The notes under the pieces are model-generated. The model did no database searches. It had not been told where the DNA came from and was given only the letters and a program-made list of their open reading frames with translations. From Calvatia gigantea (lineage: Eukaryota; Basidiomycota; Agaricomycetes; Agaricales; Lycoperdaceae), in the NCBI GenBank assembly GCA_025093985.1, contig JACAAK010000006.1, forward strand, positions 62,001 to 126,000: 64,000 bases of DNA, written 5' to 3'. Position 1 is the stretch's first letter; each line of letters begins with the position of its first letter. Positions 45,201-57,960 of the stretch are shown here, piece after piece. The position numbers were made by a program, and so were the translations under genes.

Positions 45201-46785
45201 CATCTGGGGCTGACCCTTCAATTATAGGGCTGTCAATCTCCCCCGGGCCCTCTGTACCCGACTCGTCCCTTTGTAACACCTTCGATCCATCTTCACCTCG
45301 TTCAAGTGATTGCGGTCTCGAAACCAGAGGGCTCGAAGGCCCAGGTGTATTCGCACGCGAAGCCACAGGGGTGAGTGGAAACCTATTGCTCTCCGGATCC
45401 GCCAACGGTGAGATACAGCGACATCCCATTCGCCCGTCCCGCCAATCTCCTTCCCAGCTGTTGGAACACGGCAAAATCCTCAGGTGCGAAGCGACACCAG
45501 ATGATATCGCTCCCGAGCAAACGCAGAGAAGCACTTAATGGAGCCAAAGCGCCTTCTGCTGCGTCTGTAGTGGACGAGATCTTTGATGCGAGGGTTTGGA
45601 ATTCTTCAGAGGGGATGGGATAATGCCAACATTTCACGGTGCATGTCGAGTGCCGAGATAAAAGGCGTGAGCATCAATTGAAGACGGGTTGTGTACTGTG
45701 CGGAGATGGTTGAAGGGAAGATCGTGAGAGAGCCTAGGAGGGCCAGCGCCGAATGGAAACATATTGGGACGATGATGGTTTGTCCAACCTGGCAAACGAT
45801 AAGACTTAGCTAACATAACAATTTCGTGCACCTACGAGATAGTACGGGAATGGAAATAAAACAGCAGTGGTCAAGCCTATGTCTGATGTTGCCGACTGAG
45901 CGTGAATCAAAAAACGAAAATAGTTCCGAAGAACGCACCAAGACAAATGCACGCGAAAATGGAAGGAAAGATGTAAGGTCCTGGCCCCAGTCTCGCTTTG
46001 ATGTACAGGAAGAACTGCGCTTCCAAGAAAGAGGAAAACCCCAATAATAACAGTCGGCTGACGGAAAGTTGAACCTCTGGAACATAACTGGGATGAACCG
46101 AAAATCTTACAGCAGCCTGAATGTAATTCCCTGTAATAGCTTGATTGAACGAAACTACAAGGTTGGTATTCGTCCTGGCTAGATTGGCGAGAAAAATACC
46201 CAAACACACCCAGCTACACTCGGTTTCTCAATAAGCAGCTGCAAGCGAGGAGGAAGGATTCGACCTACGCCCACGCCAAGGCCAAGAACAAGAGAATTAG
46301 GAGTTCACGCTCAAGCACAGCAATGAATGGATCACGTGGGGGAGATAGGAAGGCAGCTAAAAGGATGTTTTAGTGCTTGAGCGCTGAGCACTGGCATAAG
46401 ATGTTATCTCACCGATTAAGATCAAAAAACTCGCCTGCGTTTATCAAAATCAGTAAAGCAACGATTAACGGTAATGGCAACGCACCTGTCCCATGAAAAT
46501 CTCCACTTTCGGTATGATGAACAACAACGCCGAAACCCAAGCGACGATCGCACAACGAATGACCGGTTTAATGTTCGGCCAAGTCCAGTTCTGGGGTATC
46601 CATTCCAGATTTTTTGGTAGATGAAGCTTTAAGGGAACTCTGGTGCCGGACCCCGAGGATGATGAGGATGAGACCGGACTGGATGGGTTGGGGCTTGGCG
46701 GGTGAGTTGTTGTCCGCCCTGTAAAAGGTTTCTCTTTCATTTGCGAATTTCCAGCAGCAGGAAGGGACGTGCTTGGTAAAACCAT
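42217..46785 (-). CDS. ArAE_2-type putative transporter (aromatic-acid-exporter-like)
   Basis: Large multi-exon membrane protein with the N-terminal six-helix ArAE_2_N-type and C-terminal DUF2421-type halves of fungal fusaric-acid-resistance-like transporters. The start at 46785 gives a Ser/Pro-rich leader then LEWIPQNWTWPNIKPVIRCA and VAWVSALLFIIPKVEIFMGQ. Further exons read CLGIFLANLARTNTNLVVSF, FFLYIKARLGPGPYIF, DIGLTTAVLFPFPYYLVG and EEFQTLASKISSTTDAAEG. A long polar loop contains a His-run (VHHHHHHRHHYH near 45055). The second half includes LFAIKAGLFTVVLCLPYFIK, YGLSAVLAFCFPFFFYANLY, SYQGIHVPVPGSPGAGWFIA, EVQEILTSLIAIRSKLKRSA and AYSLSHLMSVIEHLEPAWTR. It ends STVQFRPPKDV. More than 1,000 residues; not every exon border was resolved and some internal frames were not checked. 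Confidence 0.85.
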
Positions 46786-47034
46786 CCTCCGCGTCTCGAT
46801 AGAGTGCTCCTATCGAGCAGAGAAGAAAGGAGGGACGGACAAAAGAACCGTGGGTGGATAATTCATATTGGAACTCGTTGGCCGACGCTGATCCGAGATC
46901 ATGTGATTTACAACGTATGTCATGTTTCAGCCCCATCCTATTGACTTTACTCGCTACCAGAAACATGGAGAACATAATGGTACTTCAATAACAATCACGA
47001 ATAATAACCAGCGCTTTAGGAAACGAACCAGGTT

Positions 47035-47890
47035 CTACCATACTGCTCCGCCCGGGGGACTACCCATGGTTGGGCTTGGTAAACTTTGCGGTGGAGCAAC
47101 AGGCTTTGGAGCAGGGATGTTTTCTGGCTCCTTTCTCCACTCAATCTTCTCCACCCGTACCTCGCCCTCAATAAGCTGATACACATAAGTTACCACGATC
47201 GGACCTTGGATATCAAGGAGTGCGAAAGTTGGAACTGGATCCCTAACCAACGAGACGGACTTGAATTAGCACTTGGAACGGGAAGAAACCGAAGGCCATA
47301 CCCGCTGAAAGCACCCGTCCATGCGCCAGTGGCCGAGCCAGGGTTCATGAAGAACCTATTGTCCCATTTCAACAGCCTGAAAACTGGACAGGTATAAATG
47401 GACAAGCGTAAGCGCCTATGGATGGGTGGGATGATCAGAAAAGGCACATACACATGCGTGTGACCTGATATGAGGACGTCGACGTCCATTTGCCGAGCAA
47501 TGGCTCTCAGAGAGTCAATATCACCCGTAGGTATGCATTGGTGACCATGAACCACCCCAATTTTGATAGGATTATGAACAACCGTCACAGACATTGGAAA
47601 TTTCGAGCTCTACAGTTGCAAGTTCAACGCAGGAATTCGGAAAAGAAAATGAGCGTGCCATACATATTGTCGACAGATGAAACAACAAGCACCTCGTCAT
47701 AGTCCCCCTTGACGACATGAACGTCAGGGGAAATGGTTCGTAAATAATCAAAGGTCTCCTTGTCACAGACATTTCCAGTACAAAGGATTTGTTGAATTTT
47801 GCCAGGAACAAGCAACTTCTTGAATTTCAAAGGTAGATCATGAACCCTGTGAGGTATGTGAAGGTCACCAATGACGAGGACGAGGACCAT
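47035..47890 (-). CDS. VPS29: Retromer subunit Vps29
   Basis: Phosphoesterase-fold subunit of the retromer coat that recycles cargo from endosomes. Exon 1 (start 47890) reads [40 protein letters not shown] and [10 protein letters not shown]. An intron leads to [32 protein letters not shown] and [10 protein letters not shown]. Using a GTATGT donor the next exon reads [20 protein letters not shown], the same length as in other Vps29 proteins. A further exon begins [21 protein letters not shown] Pro-rich C-terminal extension ([16 protein letters not shown]) ends at 47035. The metal-site residues of the fold (GDLH, GN, GDYD, HGH, GHTH) are all present. Confidence 0.95.
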
Positions 47891-48045
47891 CGTGGAGGAG
47901 AACTGCGTAAGTTGTCTGTGACCAGACTTGGATCAACGGCTTATTTGCCTCGGAGGATGATGCCAAATAGTGACACATTGCGTTCACTTCTTGTCATCTT
48001 ATCACCTACTACTTATCACGATCACCCTTTCACAAGCCCTGACAA

Positions 48046-49422
48046 ATGACCAAGAAGAAAAATAAGAATAAGAGTATTTCCGGTAAGCGATTACAGTAGT
48101 CTTCTGTTAAACATGTAACAAGTATCAATTGACATAGGACTCCCCAAGCTCCCGTCCGAACTCTTTGAGAACATCGTCGGGCACCTAGGAAACGACCGAG
48201 ATGCCCTAAAGATCTGTTCAACAGTTTCTTCGGAGTTCAACAAGCAAGCACGAAACCACATGTTCCGTGATATGAAAATTACAGCGGATAACGTCAAACC
48301 CTTACTCAAACTTTTAACATCCTCCCGTTGTACGATTGCCGATGCAGTTCGTGTCCTCGAGATGGAACTCTACTTCGACGTCTGGGATCGTCGGACGGAC
48401 AATACCATGCCTGCAATTTGCACGCACCTCAAAAACGTTGAACAGCTCTTTATCTTGCGCTGCATGTGGCACCACGACTCGAGAGCCGGACAAGCATTCG
48501 TTGACGGCTTCAAGAAAGTCAAGAAACTCCGCATCCGCGATAGCTTCTTCTGGAACTCTGAGCACCTCGCATATGTACTATCATCCTTCCCTCTTCTCGA
48601 GAATCTCAGCTTATGGAGTTGCAAACCGATGAGCCTTTGGGGTGGGCCGAGGACGCGCCCACACGCGAAAGATCCTCCGCCTCTGTCCCAGGAATACACG
48701 ATTCCATTTTCTATTGTTGACATGGAAGTCGTCAGCTGTGGTATCCTATACTGGGAACTCCTTAGCTCGTCACACCATCTATCTCACATACGTCCGCCTG
48801 GATCTTGCCTGCCACCAGAAATATGGTGACCTTGGCCACGCGAAGACTCTTATCAGAACAGCGGGTGCTGCTCTACAGGACCTGCGCATTTCCACCGTCT
48901 TCAGCTCTGAACGAAGTGAGTTTCATGAATTTTGTAAGTAGGGTCGGCCCATGCTTATTCACGCCCTCGGCCCCAGAGTACAACAATATCCTGACACTTG
49001 AGAACAACACGAACCTCAAATCCTTTCGCGTTGGCTTCCCCTCCGGTCTCGCAGACGAAGACGAAGTGCAAGATTTCCTCCCATGGATGCGAAACGTCCT
49101 CGAATCCATCACCTCGACCCAACTCTCCCATCTCATACTCGAAATCGACGAAGACATCCACCCACATGTCATCATGCTCCTCTGGCCCAAACTTGGACTA
49201 AACGAAATTTTAGCCCGAGAACCATTTCACAATCTCACCCGATTAACTGTCGCGATTATGACCGACCCGCGACGATCAGTCGACCAATCCATCAGAGGAA
49301 AGATGAAGCGATTGTTGAAAGAGTTTGACGACAGGGGGATTTTGAACGTTATGCTGAATGAGGAGGAGTTGCATTATTCGACGATTACGGGCGGGAAATC
49401 CCCGGCGATCATTTTTGTGTGA
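48046..49422 (+). CDS. F-box protein with leucine-rich segments
   Basis: Exon 1 is a short basic start MTKKKNKNKSIS at 48046. After an intron (GTAAGC...ATAG, about 60 bases) comes GLPKLPSELFENIVGHLGND, then RDALKICSTVSSEFNKQARN, a complete F-box. The rest has leucine-rich, repeat-like segments: LKNVEQLFILRCMW, FKKVKKLRIRDSFF, FPLLENLSLWSC, AALQDLRISTVF, NTNLKSFRVGFP and TQLSHLILEIDED. A frame change near 48740-48770 requires a short intron or marks a frameshift. An intron after SSER joins YNNILTLENNTNLK. Presumed SCF adaptor; target unknown. Transcribed divergently from VPS29, with 155 bases between the start codons. Confidence 0.75.
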
Positions 49423-50012
49423 AGGACGTACTGGTTTGGGCTTTTCGTTATCAAAGACGGAAGTAGTAATATTCCCGTCATCGTTACAGCGTCGGACTTG
49501 TTGTCGTTCCCAATTCTCGATGCGAGTTAACGCCCATGAGGAAATTCCCTCATTTGCACGTCCCGTTAGGCGACAGGACGGCTCGCATTTGATCGTTCAG
49601 AATCAAGATGGTTAAAGTTAGGATGAAGTACGTGGTGTGAGCTAGAACCTGAGGTTCAACGCAACAAAACCCATCTCCAACCCTCTAATATCCTGCGGCA
49701 ACAGTACAATATGGTCAGAGTTAGACGCTACTCTTCGAATTGTCCTCACCAGTTGGGACGATTGCTTTCTAATCTTTGTGCCATCTTGATCTGCCAACAT
49801 TTCAGGAATGCAGGGGTTTTGAGAACGCAAAAGCACACACTGAGAAAGCAAGCTCCTTTTTGGGGAGTCTAAGGATTTTCATAGTGTTTATTACACTGAA
49901 AGGGACTCTATGTTATTCATTGTGATGCAAACGCGGAGCTGTACAAAAGAGGAACATGATAAAGTATAACTAAAAGCTCATTAGTCCAATAAACAAAAGA
50001 ACACATTTCACA
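49423..50012. other. Spacer between convergent genes
   Basis: Convergent 3' ends of the F-box gene (+) and the oxysterol-binding protein gene (-). A 69-codon frame at 49642-49851 (-), ending DIRGLEMGFVALNLRF, has no recognised family and may be chance. Confidence 0.4.
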
Positions 50013-53000
50013 CTATAGCTTCCAGATTTCATCCGGTTCCTCAATAAAAATCTCCTCCACATCCTTCCAAGCCGCCTCCTCTCGCCTCCCAGCCTCCCAA
50101 GTTCTCCACACACGCTCCCTCTCAGCCCAATATTCGACCTTCTTCCGCTTCCACAACTCTCTCCTCCCCACCACCATTATTACCATTACCACCTTTATTT
50201 ACATTATCCCCAATCCGCATCCTCACCGTCACCCGCTTAGGCACCCACACTCTCTCTCCCTGTATCCCCATCCGTCTCCGCGACGAACCACCTCGGTCTA
50301 TGGGGTTCCCTCTCCCCATTCTCCCTAGCCCTCCTCGTCGCGCGCTGTTTCTCTTCTTGCCTCTGTTTGAGCTCATTCGCAAGGTCATACCGCCCCAGCT
50401 CAAACGCCCGCTGATCCGGTCGGAGTCGGCAATCCGTAGGAGCCAGATACGGCCGTAACGTATCCTTCGGGCAATTATTGAGCGAGATAGCGAATGGTGT
50501 AAGATTGAAGGGTGAGCCCGGAGGTTTAAAAGAGTTCTTCCAGAGGAGAATATATTCCGGGCCGGTTGAACTTCTTGTGGTTGGCAGTGATGATGATGCC
50601 GGAGACGAGACAGTCGTATCAGGGTGGAGCACCCCATCAGCGCCTTTCCCAACTTCCCGCATGATCAGCTGCGAATTCCACCGGCCAGCAATCTCATACA
50701 CCACGCTTCCACGAGCGTCCATAACCTGTCCCGAGATCTCAAACGCATCTTTACCCCTCCATCCACGTGGTTTGAATGTCAAGATACACCGTTCCCCCGT
50801 CCTATGGTTCGTAATCTATCCAACTCATCAGCATACAACCCCAACCACGAGAAGCGAAAAATGAAGGACGTACAATCATATCACCATAATGGTCGATAGT
50901 TCGGACTCCCTAAAATAAACCCGGACACATTCGTAGTCACCTTCTTCCACGTATAATGCTCAACGACCTTCCCCTCACCCATCACGCCTTTCGCCTTCGG
51001 GTACTGATAATACTGTTTACCCTTCCTTTCCGTGCGAACCCACTCCTCGGGAAGCACCAACTCGGCATGCGCAACTCCCGTTGGCCTAATCTCAAACGAC
51101 TTGCCCATAAACTTGTTCTGCGCGTCTACCTCGCCAAAGTAGTGCCATAAAGGTGATTCGGCCCAACACGCGGACATAGGCGGGTGATGGCTGACTTGTT
51201 CGGAAACGTAACGATACTTCTTGTCTAGGCGAACGTATTCGAATGTCTCGCTCTACATGACACACGCGGCAAGGGGGGGGGGGTTCGTCAAGCTTCAGTG
51301 ATGCAGAATGAAATCATAGTGGAGGAGAAACGCACAAGCATAGGATTAAAAGGTTTCGCAATCCGTCCAATCGTACTCGAATAATTGCTCATCGCAAACG
51401 CAGCAACGAACTGCCAACCGCTTCAACGAATCTCTCTGCTGTCGCAGCGGTATCCACTACATCCCACCATCAATCTTGCATCTCGGGAGAAGAGTAATCA
51501 AAAAGAGAAATACTCACAACACTCAGAGAACTCCATATCCTCAGCCATCCTCTGCAACATACTTCGTCGGCTCATTGAAAAACACAGGGAAACTAATCCT
51601 CGTCAAATCCTTCCCAATACTATGCTTCAACACACTCCACAAGCTCGTCGGTGGCCGTTCATCCGCAGGTCTCCAGTCTAGTTCTCAGAACAGTGTAGCC
51701 TTTGAAAGGTTCAACAGAGACGTAGGGTGGGAGGTGCGCCAGTCGCTTCGTTCGGGGAAGTCAGGGAGGCTGGGACAACAAGGTTAGGGATATTGTCAGA
51801 CTCTATTGCGTCGAAGAATTCATCTGAATCCGCAGAGTCATACTCCTCTTCTTCCTCTTCACCAGCGATGACGGTAACAGCAGCAGTAGTGGAGGTAGGG
51901 GCACTAGGTGGTGGTAGCTGCTGAACTCTGATCGTGTCTTCCCTCTTCAATGCCTCCCTTTCCTGTCTGACAGGCCTCACCCTTGACAGGGATGTACGTC
52001 GGCTGAGCCGGCGGAGACGCTACAATAGGTCCACCCAACACCCTCATCGTCTCCTGTTCTTTCTCCACACTCTGCGTCTCCTCCTCTACGACCACGTGCA
52101 CAGGTGGGGCCTTCAGCGTGCCCCCAGGTCCAACAACCGCAGCACCTCCAACCCCAAGCATCGAATACCTCCCACTCCTCCTCCTCACACTCCCACCACC
52201 CACACCCTCCCTGAAAGCTTCCGAGAAACCAAAAACGCGACTCCCCCTTTGTCGACTCCGCATCCTCAGCTCTTCCTCCAATTTCGCACCTTCTTTAACA
52301 ACGGTAGCGAGACTCTCCTCCCAAACACCCTGTCTTGCACGTTCAGACGCGAGTTGTTTCTTGAACCAGTGCTCGCGGTCTTTTTGCATAGAGGTGTATT
52401 GTGCGAGTAAGGTGTGCAAGGTGGTTACGGATGTTAAGAGGGTTTGTCTTGTATCCTCTGCTGAGGCCGAGCCTGAATTTGAGGAGGGGTTGGACTTGAT
52501 CGAGCGCGATGAAGTCGATCGTGCCGATGACAATGCAACAGCGGCAGCATTAGTAGTAGTAGCGGGGGCGAACACCACATTATTAACAAGTTCCTGCACC
52601 AGCTCCAACTGCGCCATAGGTCGAATTCGCGTGCAACTCAAATGCGGCTTCATGAGGTGGTTGTCGATACCCCGTATCGGCCGAAGACGTGTCCCCTTCC
52701 TCCTCTGCATCCTCTCCCTCTCCATCATCTCCACCACCACCACCACCACCATCTTCTAATCCACTCCCTCCAACATCAGATAAATTTGGATCCCCACTCA
52801 ACGCCGCATTAATCGAATCCGTATCACCCCCACCTCCATACACACTCACAGTCATACTCTTCCTACTCGCCGACGATTTCTTAACCACCGTATTCGAGTA
52901 AGAATGCATTGACCGCGCATCATCCACCACCCCCGCCCTCTCTCCCAAATTACTCTGCCTATCCTCCTGGTGAAAATCACGTTTAGACCACTCGATACTC

Positions 53001-54403
53001 TGATTGATCGCTTGAATCCATCGTGCAGCTTCGACAGGGTGGTTGGCTCGTATATACCATTTCTGTGTAGTTGAGCCTGAGGAAGAGGTAGATGGGTAGG
53101 TGGAGGGTAAAGATTGGATTTCGAATCTCGGTGCGTTGTTCGGAGGTTTTGAGGAGGGCGTTTTTCATGGATATTGAGCCTCGGGAGGTTATACTTTCGT
53201 CGTCTTGGTGACGGTAATCTGCAGCATGGGTCAAGTATAAAGTTAGAGACGAAAGTAGACAGGAATTATTATGGGTCGAGTACGAACAAGATAAAACACC
53301 GTGAGCAAGGACGAACCACCGGGTGTTGTATCCCTTAGCGACGTTCGTGTATTTGTTGAGGTACCCTTTGAGCTGCAGGTGGTTCGGATATAGGTGTGGG
53401 TGCTTGGATGAGGGTCCGGTCATGGTTTGCAACTGCCACATCATACATCATCATTACAAGTCCACCCCATTCCAACAACGCAACCACGAAAGACTCACAT
53501 TGTCGCAAAAACACACGGACTTTATCATCCTTCCCCGTTCCTTCATAAGCCATCTTGCCCCTCCTGTTCCGGACAAACACGTCCGCGCCCGCACGGACCG
53601 CAAGTTCGATCAACCGCAAATCCTTACGTCTAGCAGCCTCATGTAACAACGAGGAACCAGACGCATCATCAAGATACGAAAGATTGACGAGGGACACTCG
53701 AGGTGACTCGAGCAACTGGATTAGCGCCGGGGAGGGCGGAGTCCGCAATTGGGGAGAGGATATACGAACGTAACAACGAGCGATATGATGCATTTAAAAA
53801 CTGACCGGGAGTCTACAAATATGAAAAGGAAGGTAAGGCGCGTCAGCTGTGAGATAGTCTTGGGAAGGGAGGGGGGTGGAAGGAAGACATGCCGTCAATG
53901 AGTTTGATGACGTCTCTTCCTTTTGCGACGTCTCTGCACGTCCGACCTGTTGTATCCCGGATAGTATCGTTTATGCCACCTTGCTCCAACAAGAGGACTG
54001 ACAATCTCGGCTCTGCCGAGTGACGCTGCGAGGTGGAGAGCAGTGGTTCCTGATCCGGGCGGGTGGATCCCGTTCGGTGAGATGGCACGGTGCGAAAGAA
54101 GTAGTGCAACGGTTTCGGCTTTGCAGATCCTGTCAGCAGATGTCGTATCTACAATGATACTTAACATAGTACACACCAGAGCCACATCTCACAGCAAGAT
54201 GGAGTGCTGCAGCGCCAGTGTCGATCGCGGCTGTAGAGAGGTCAGAGGATCGCCTGTCCTTGCCGATTTCAGCAAGAAACGGGTGGATGAGCGCTGGGTC
54301 GCCTAGACCCTCGTCAGCATATGTTTTTTAGGAGAATCTACCACAACATACCACTACGAAGAGCAGCGAGGAGCTTTACTTGGTAGACTGCCTCGACGGC
54401 CAT
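50013..54403 (-). CDS. Ankyrin-PH-ORD oxysterol-binding protein (Osh1/Osh2 type)
   Basis: Lipid-transfer protein acting at ER contact sites. The start at 54403 reads [20 protein letters not shown]. Ankyrin repeats follow ([69 protein letters not shown]). The PH domain contains [32 protein letters not shown] and [20 protein letters not shown] Ser/Gly/Asp-rich linker and a coiled coil ([20 protein letters not shown]) precede the acidic segment [13 protein letters not shown] and the ORD. The ORD contains the diagnostic [20 protein letters not shown] near 51150-51200 and [20 protein letters not shown]. The C-terminus is [18 protein letters not shown], stop at 50013-50015. About 13 introns, well over 1,000 residues. 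No damage noticed. Confidence 0.93.
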
Positions 54404-54950
54404 TGACAACGCTCGGTGTCGCAGAAGAACTGCCACACCAGCCTAAATCTTATATCCATTCCCACGCATATTTCTCTAATTGATAATATCATAAACCCCA
54501 TTGAAATTCCTGAACTGAGCCACAGCCTGGATTGATTAAATCTACCAGATCCAATCTGGGCCTCCGACGATGCTCCAAACTTCAGAATCCACTATAGTAC
54601 TGCATGTGCTTTACCATAAATCTCATTAACATATTCTGAAGAAATGTACAAATAACGGACAAGTGTTGCCTTTGTATAGGAGGTTTGCCTATATAAGGCA
54701 GAAGGGTTCAGAATTTACTCAAAATATAAACCACATCTACGTTTAGTGGAGGTGATGCACCGACGATCCTCCCATCTGAAACCTTTGAAATACCGGCTTA
54801 CCAGCATAAACTACGTGTCGCTCGACTCGGAGCTGCGGAATCTGAACGAAATATTATGTATATCATCTAAGTATCAACCTCTGGGTATAAGCTCGGATCA
54901 GGGTCTGCCTCTCCGATTTTCGTCCTTGCACTTCCACCTAAAGAGAATAT
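54404..54950. other. Spacer, no gene recognised
   Basis: Upstream of the oxysterol-binding protein gene and 3' flank of the next. No shared repeat or coding signal. Confidence 0.4.
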
Positions 54951-57741
54951 CTACACAATCTGAGCAGCGGCTACAGTCTCATTCACCACCTCTGTAGGCT
55001 CGCCCACGCCTTCTGCATTACACTTGAGGCCGATCGCCCGGGTCTCTAGGTTACTCAGGCTCTGCTCTGGACTCACGCCCACCTCAGCATCCCCGAAACA
55101 TTTCTGTAAACCACTGTAAGCCCTCCCTCACCTCCAACATTAGTTCTATTCCAAGGCACGTACTTTGAATAACTTGGAACCTCCTCGAGAACAACGACAA
55201 AGTCGTCTGCGGGTTGAAAAGCCCAAAGAAATCAGCATCAGCACCCACATTCACATTCAACGCGGCGTCAACTTCAAAGCACCCCCCAAACGAAGCACCC
55301 TCGCTTGGCGCGGTAAGACTACTCGCTGTTGGAACCGCTGTAGACTCTGTGCTAGGTAGCTGCATTAGTCGACACAGTTAGGGTTCCACTTCCGTAAGAC
55401 TGCTCGTCGTTGCAACCCTTATAAATCCTGTGCTAGTAGCTGCCTCAGTCGACGCAGTTGGTTTCACTTTCGGCCCCTTCAGCTTGGTTGATGCCCTGTG
55501 CCTCGTCCTTGTGGTTGCGGTGGGTATCACACCCCCCAAACCACCCAGAATGCCCTCAAGCCCTCCTGCCGTTTTCGCCTCGGTAAGACTGCTCGTCGTT
55601 GCAACCCTTATAAATCCTGTGCTAGTAGGCTGCCTCGGTCGTTCCAACCGTTGTAAATCCCGTGCTAGCAGCTGCCTCAGTCGACGCAGTTGGTTCCACA
55701 TTCGCTCCAGCCTTCGGCCTGCGTGATACCCTCGCCCTTGTCGCGGGTTCCACACCACCTTCCAAACTATCCACAATACCTCCAGTCCTGAATAGCTGCG
55801 GTGCACGCTCAGCGAAATAGTGCTCCCCGATCATCCTAATCCCACGAGGAGCCTTGATCATCCGCGAATGAGCCTGAGCTATGCGGGCTAGCTTTTGATT
55901 TGGGGGAGCACCGATTCCCCGAGGGTTGATGGTGGTACTCGCCACATCAGCAGCTTCTAGGGTCAACGTCATACTGGCCGACGCGTCCAAATCCACAAAC
56001 ACGCCTGCGCGAACTAGACCCCCCAAAGCTTCAATGCCGAGGTTGAGGCTTGGGATAATGTGAGCTTCCACTGAGCCTGTTGCGCTTGCTGAAGGCTGAG
56101 CCGTCAACTTTAGTGCTGTAAGAAAGAAGAAAATCATTCGTTAGATTCGCTATTGGAGGTGGAATTGAAAGGTAAACGGAAGGGGGCTTACGCGTGTCCT
56201 TAGGACTGAATGTCCCGCTTGTCCCCCCACCTTGCGGGAATGTAAACTCAGCTTGTTCGATGTGGTAGCTCAAGCCGACGCGCACGTCCACGTTGAGGTC
56301 CAAGGTGGCTATAGCTTGCCCATTTATCTCGAACGTTGGGCCAATCGACAACAATCTACACATTCAACATATCAGAAAATACGCTCGTAATATCCGGGGA
56401 TGAGAGACACATACCCAGGGAAATCCAATCCAGGAATACCAACCTTCGAAAATCTTGATTTTCCCAGAATCAAGCGTCCCACCCACACCGGCACTCACAG
56501 TAATTGCACCATCCAAATCCGCCGTCATGCCTGACCACACATACATACTCCGTCAACCAACACACTCTCTAAACAGATATCAATAACCGAAACACTCACT
56601 GCTCGTAACCCCGAAAGTCTTAATCTTGGGCGGGAAAAACGATCCACTCGCCGCAACACCCACAGTGATAACCGCAGTGCGCCTTCGCCTCCGCACCAAT
56701 ATTCAACCTCTCTTCCACCCCAGTCCCACATGTCAACGACTGATCAAACAACGTAATCGCCTTATTCACATCAATCGGTGGTAATGCCTGTGACTTGTCC
56801 AAATCGAAGCGGGGACGGTATATCCTACTTCGCCTCACAGCAGCAGGAGAGGCAGTGGAGTTCGCGCTGGGAGGTGTGAGGTTGGATGGGTCCAAGTCGT
56901 CCCGTTGCAGCCGCACCCGGAACATTCGCACCCACGAGGGCGAAAGTTCACGGCTCCGGTTTTCGATGTGTCGGCCTGCACCAAAATTGACATCCAACCT
57001 GATGGCTGCCACAGCTGGTTTTCCACTTGAATCAGCACGTCTGACCAGGCGCTTCGCGATGTTGGATGGGATGGACTGGTCTTCTGGGATCCATGCTTGG
57101 GCTACCCTTGCGAATGGTTGCTTGCCGCACTGCACATTACGATGACGAAGCGTCAACTGAAGCTCGTTTAAAATAAGTAGGAGGAGTTGGACGCACATTT
57201 TCGGGTAATCTGACAATCTTTCCTACTGCACCTTGTTCTTTCCCGTCCGAGGGTAGCACAGCGACACCATCAGGAGCCGACGCAGACGGTTGTGGGGCAG
57301 CAGAAGAGGCGGACTTTACTACCGCCCTTGCGTTCACAATTGCACCAGAACCAGAACTAGAACCGTCAGAGGTAGTAAACAAGTTTCCACATGCGCTATC
57401 GTCACTACCACCCCGACACACAATCCTGATATTTTGCTCTAAAGCTTTGGGATCACATCCTAAGATTTCCCAGCCGGCTGCTGTGGTTATATCTGATATT
57501 GCTGTATCTGCTCCCCACTACACGTAGCGATATAAGCAATGCTGGCCGAACGAGTTGTGTGAGACAGAAAACGCACAATCTTCAGAGTGCCAGAAGGCCC
57601 ATCTGCTGATGTCGGAAGGTCGTATGAACATATGCCCCCGAAACACGGTTTCGACCAGTCGTTAGCCGCGTTTGTGGGTTGTGGGACAGTCACCAAGAGA
57701 AGTGCAAGGTTGAGAATGGGAAGAAGTGAAACGATCGCCAT
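54951..57741 (-). pseudogene. Secreted DUF7223-like paralogue 1, several frameshifts
   Basis: Paralogue of 60365-63079. The signal peptide MAIVSLLPILNLALLLVTVP is followed by NDWSKPCFGGICSYDLPTSA, QPFARVAQAWIPEDQSIPS, SRIYRPRFDLDKSQAL, ADLDGAITVSAGVGGTLDSG, LSIGPTFEINGQAIATLDLN, VEAHIIPSLNLGIEALGGLV and the end GEPTEVVNETVAAAQIV. Compared with its sister it has an extra base after AEAKAH (near 56680), two compensating indels between VNFGA and DLDPSNL, and at least two shifts plus a stop in a repeat-rich region at 55310-55700. The amphipathic 11-mer tract of the sister is absent. Domain name tentative; family members are secreted proteins of unknown function. Confidence 0.72.
55310..55700 (-). 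repeat. Degenerate ~75 bp coding tandem repeats
   Basis: Units read (minus strand) PTASTEAATSTGFIRVATTS with SSLTE. Three or four imperfect units lie around 55315-55375, 55378-55460, 55570-55640 and 55635-55700, differing by small indels that shift the frame between units. The unit occupies the place of the 11-mer tract of the sister gene. Confidence 0.7.
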
Positions 57742-57960
57742 TGTGGGCAGTCCAAATTGTAAAATGAATAAAGGACCGGAAAATTAATGAGTGATACTTT
57801 AAAATTGAACCAGCCAGTCCGAACTAGCAGACTGGAGTTAAAGAGAACGAAGAAATTGAAAGAAAAGAGGGGTGAGAGGAGTGGATGAAAAACATTTGGG
57901 CCCACGTAATGGTATTTATAATTCCAGTTGCACTCTATGTAGGTGGATGTTGACAAGGAA
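57742..57960. other. Presumed promoter of paralogue 1
   Basis: Short upstream region cut off by the AT-rich element. It resembles the upstream region of the sister gene (63080-63290) in part, for example AACTAGCAGACTGG. Confidence 0.5.

Noticed and set aside
47345..47395. Apparent frameshift in VPS29 near FQAVEM/DNRFF
   Set aside because: Choosing the GTATGT donor instead of GTGTAT two bases upstream gives [15 protein letters not shown] with no shift and the family's normal spacing.
51934..52759. Long plus-strand frames rich in Pro, Thr and Ser
   Set aside because: Antisense of the low-complexity linker of the oxysterol-binding protein.
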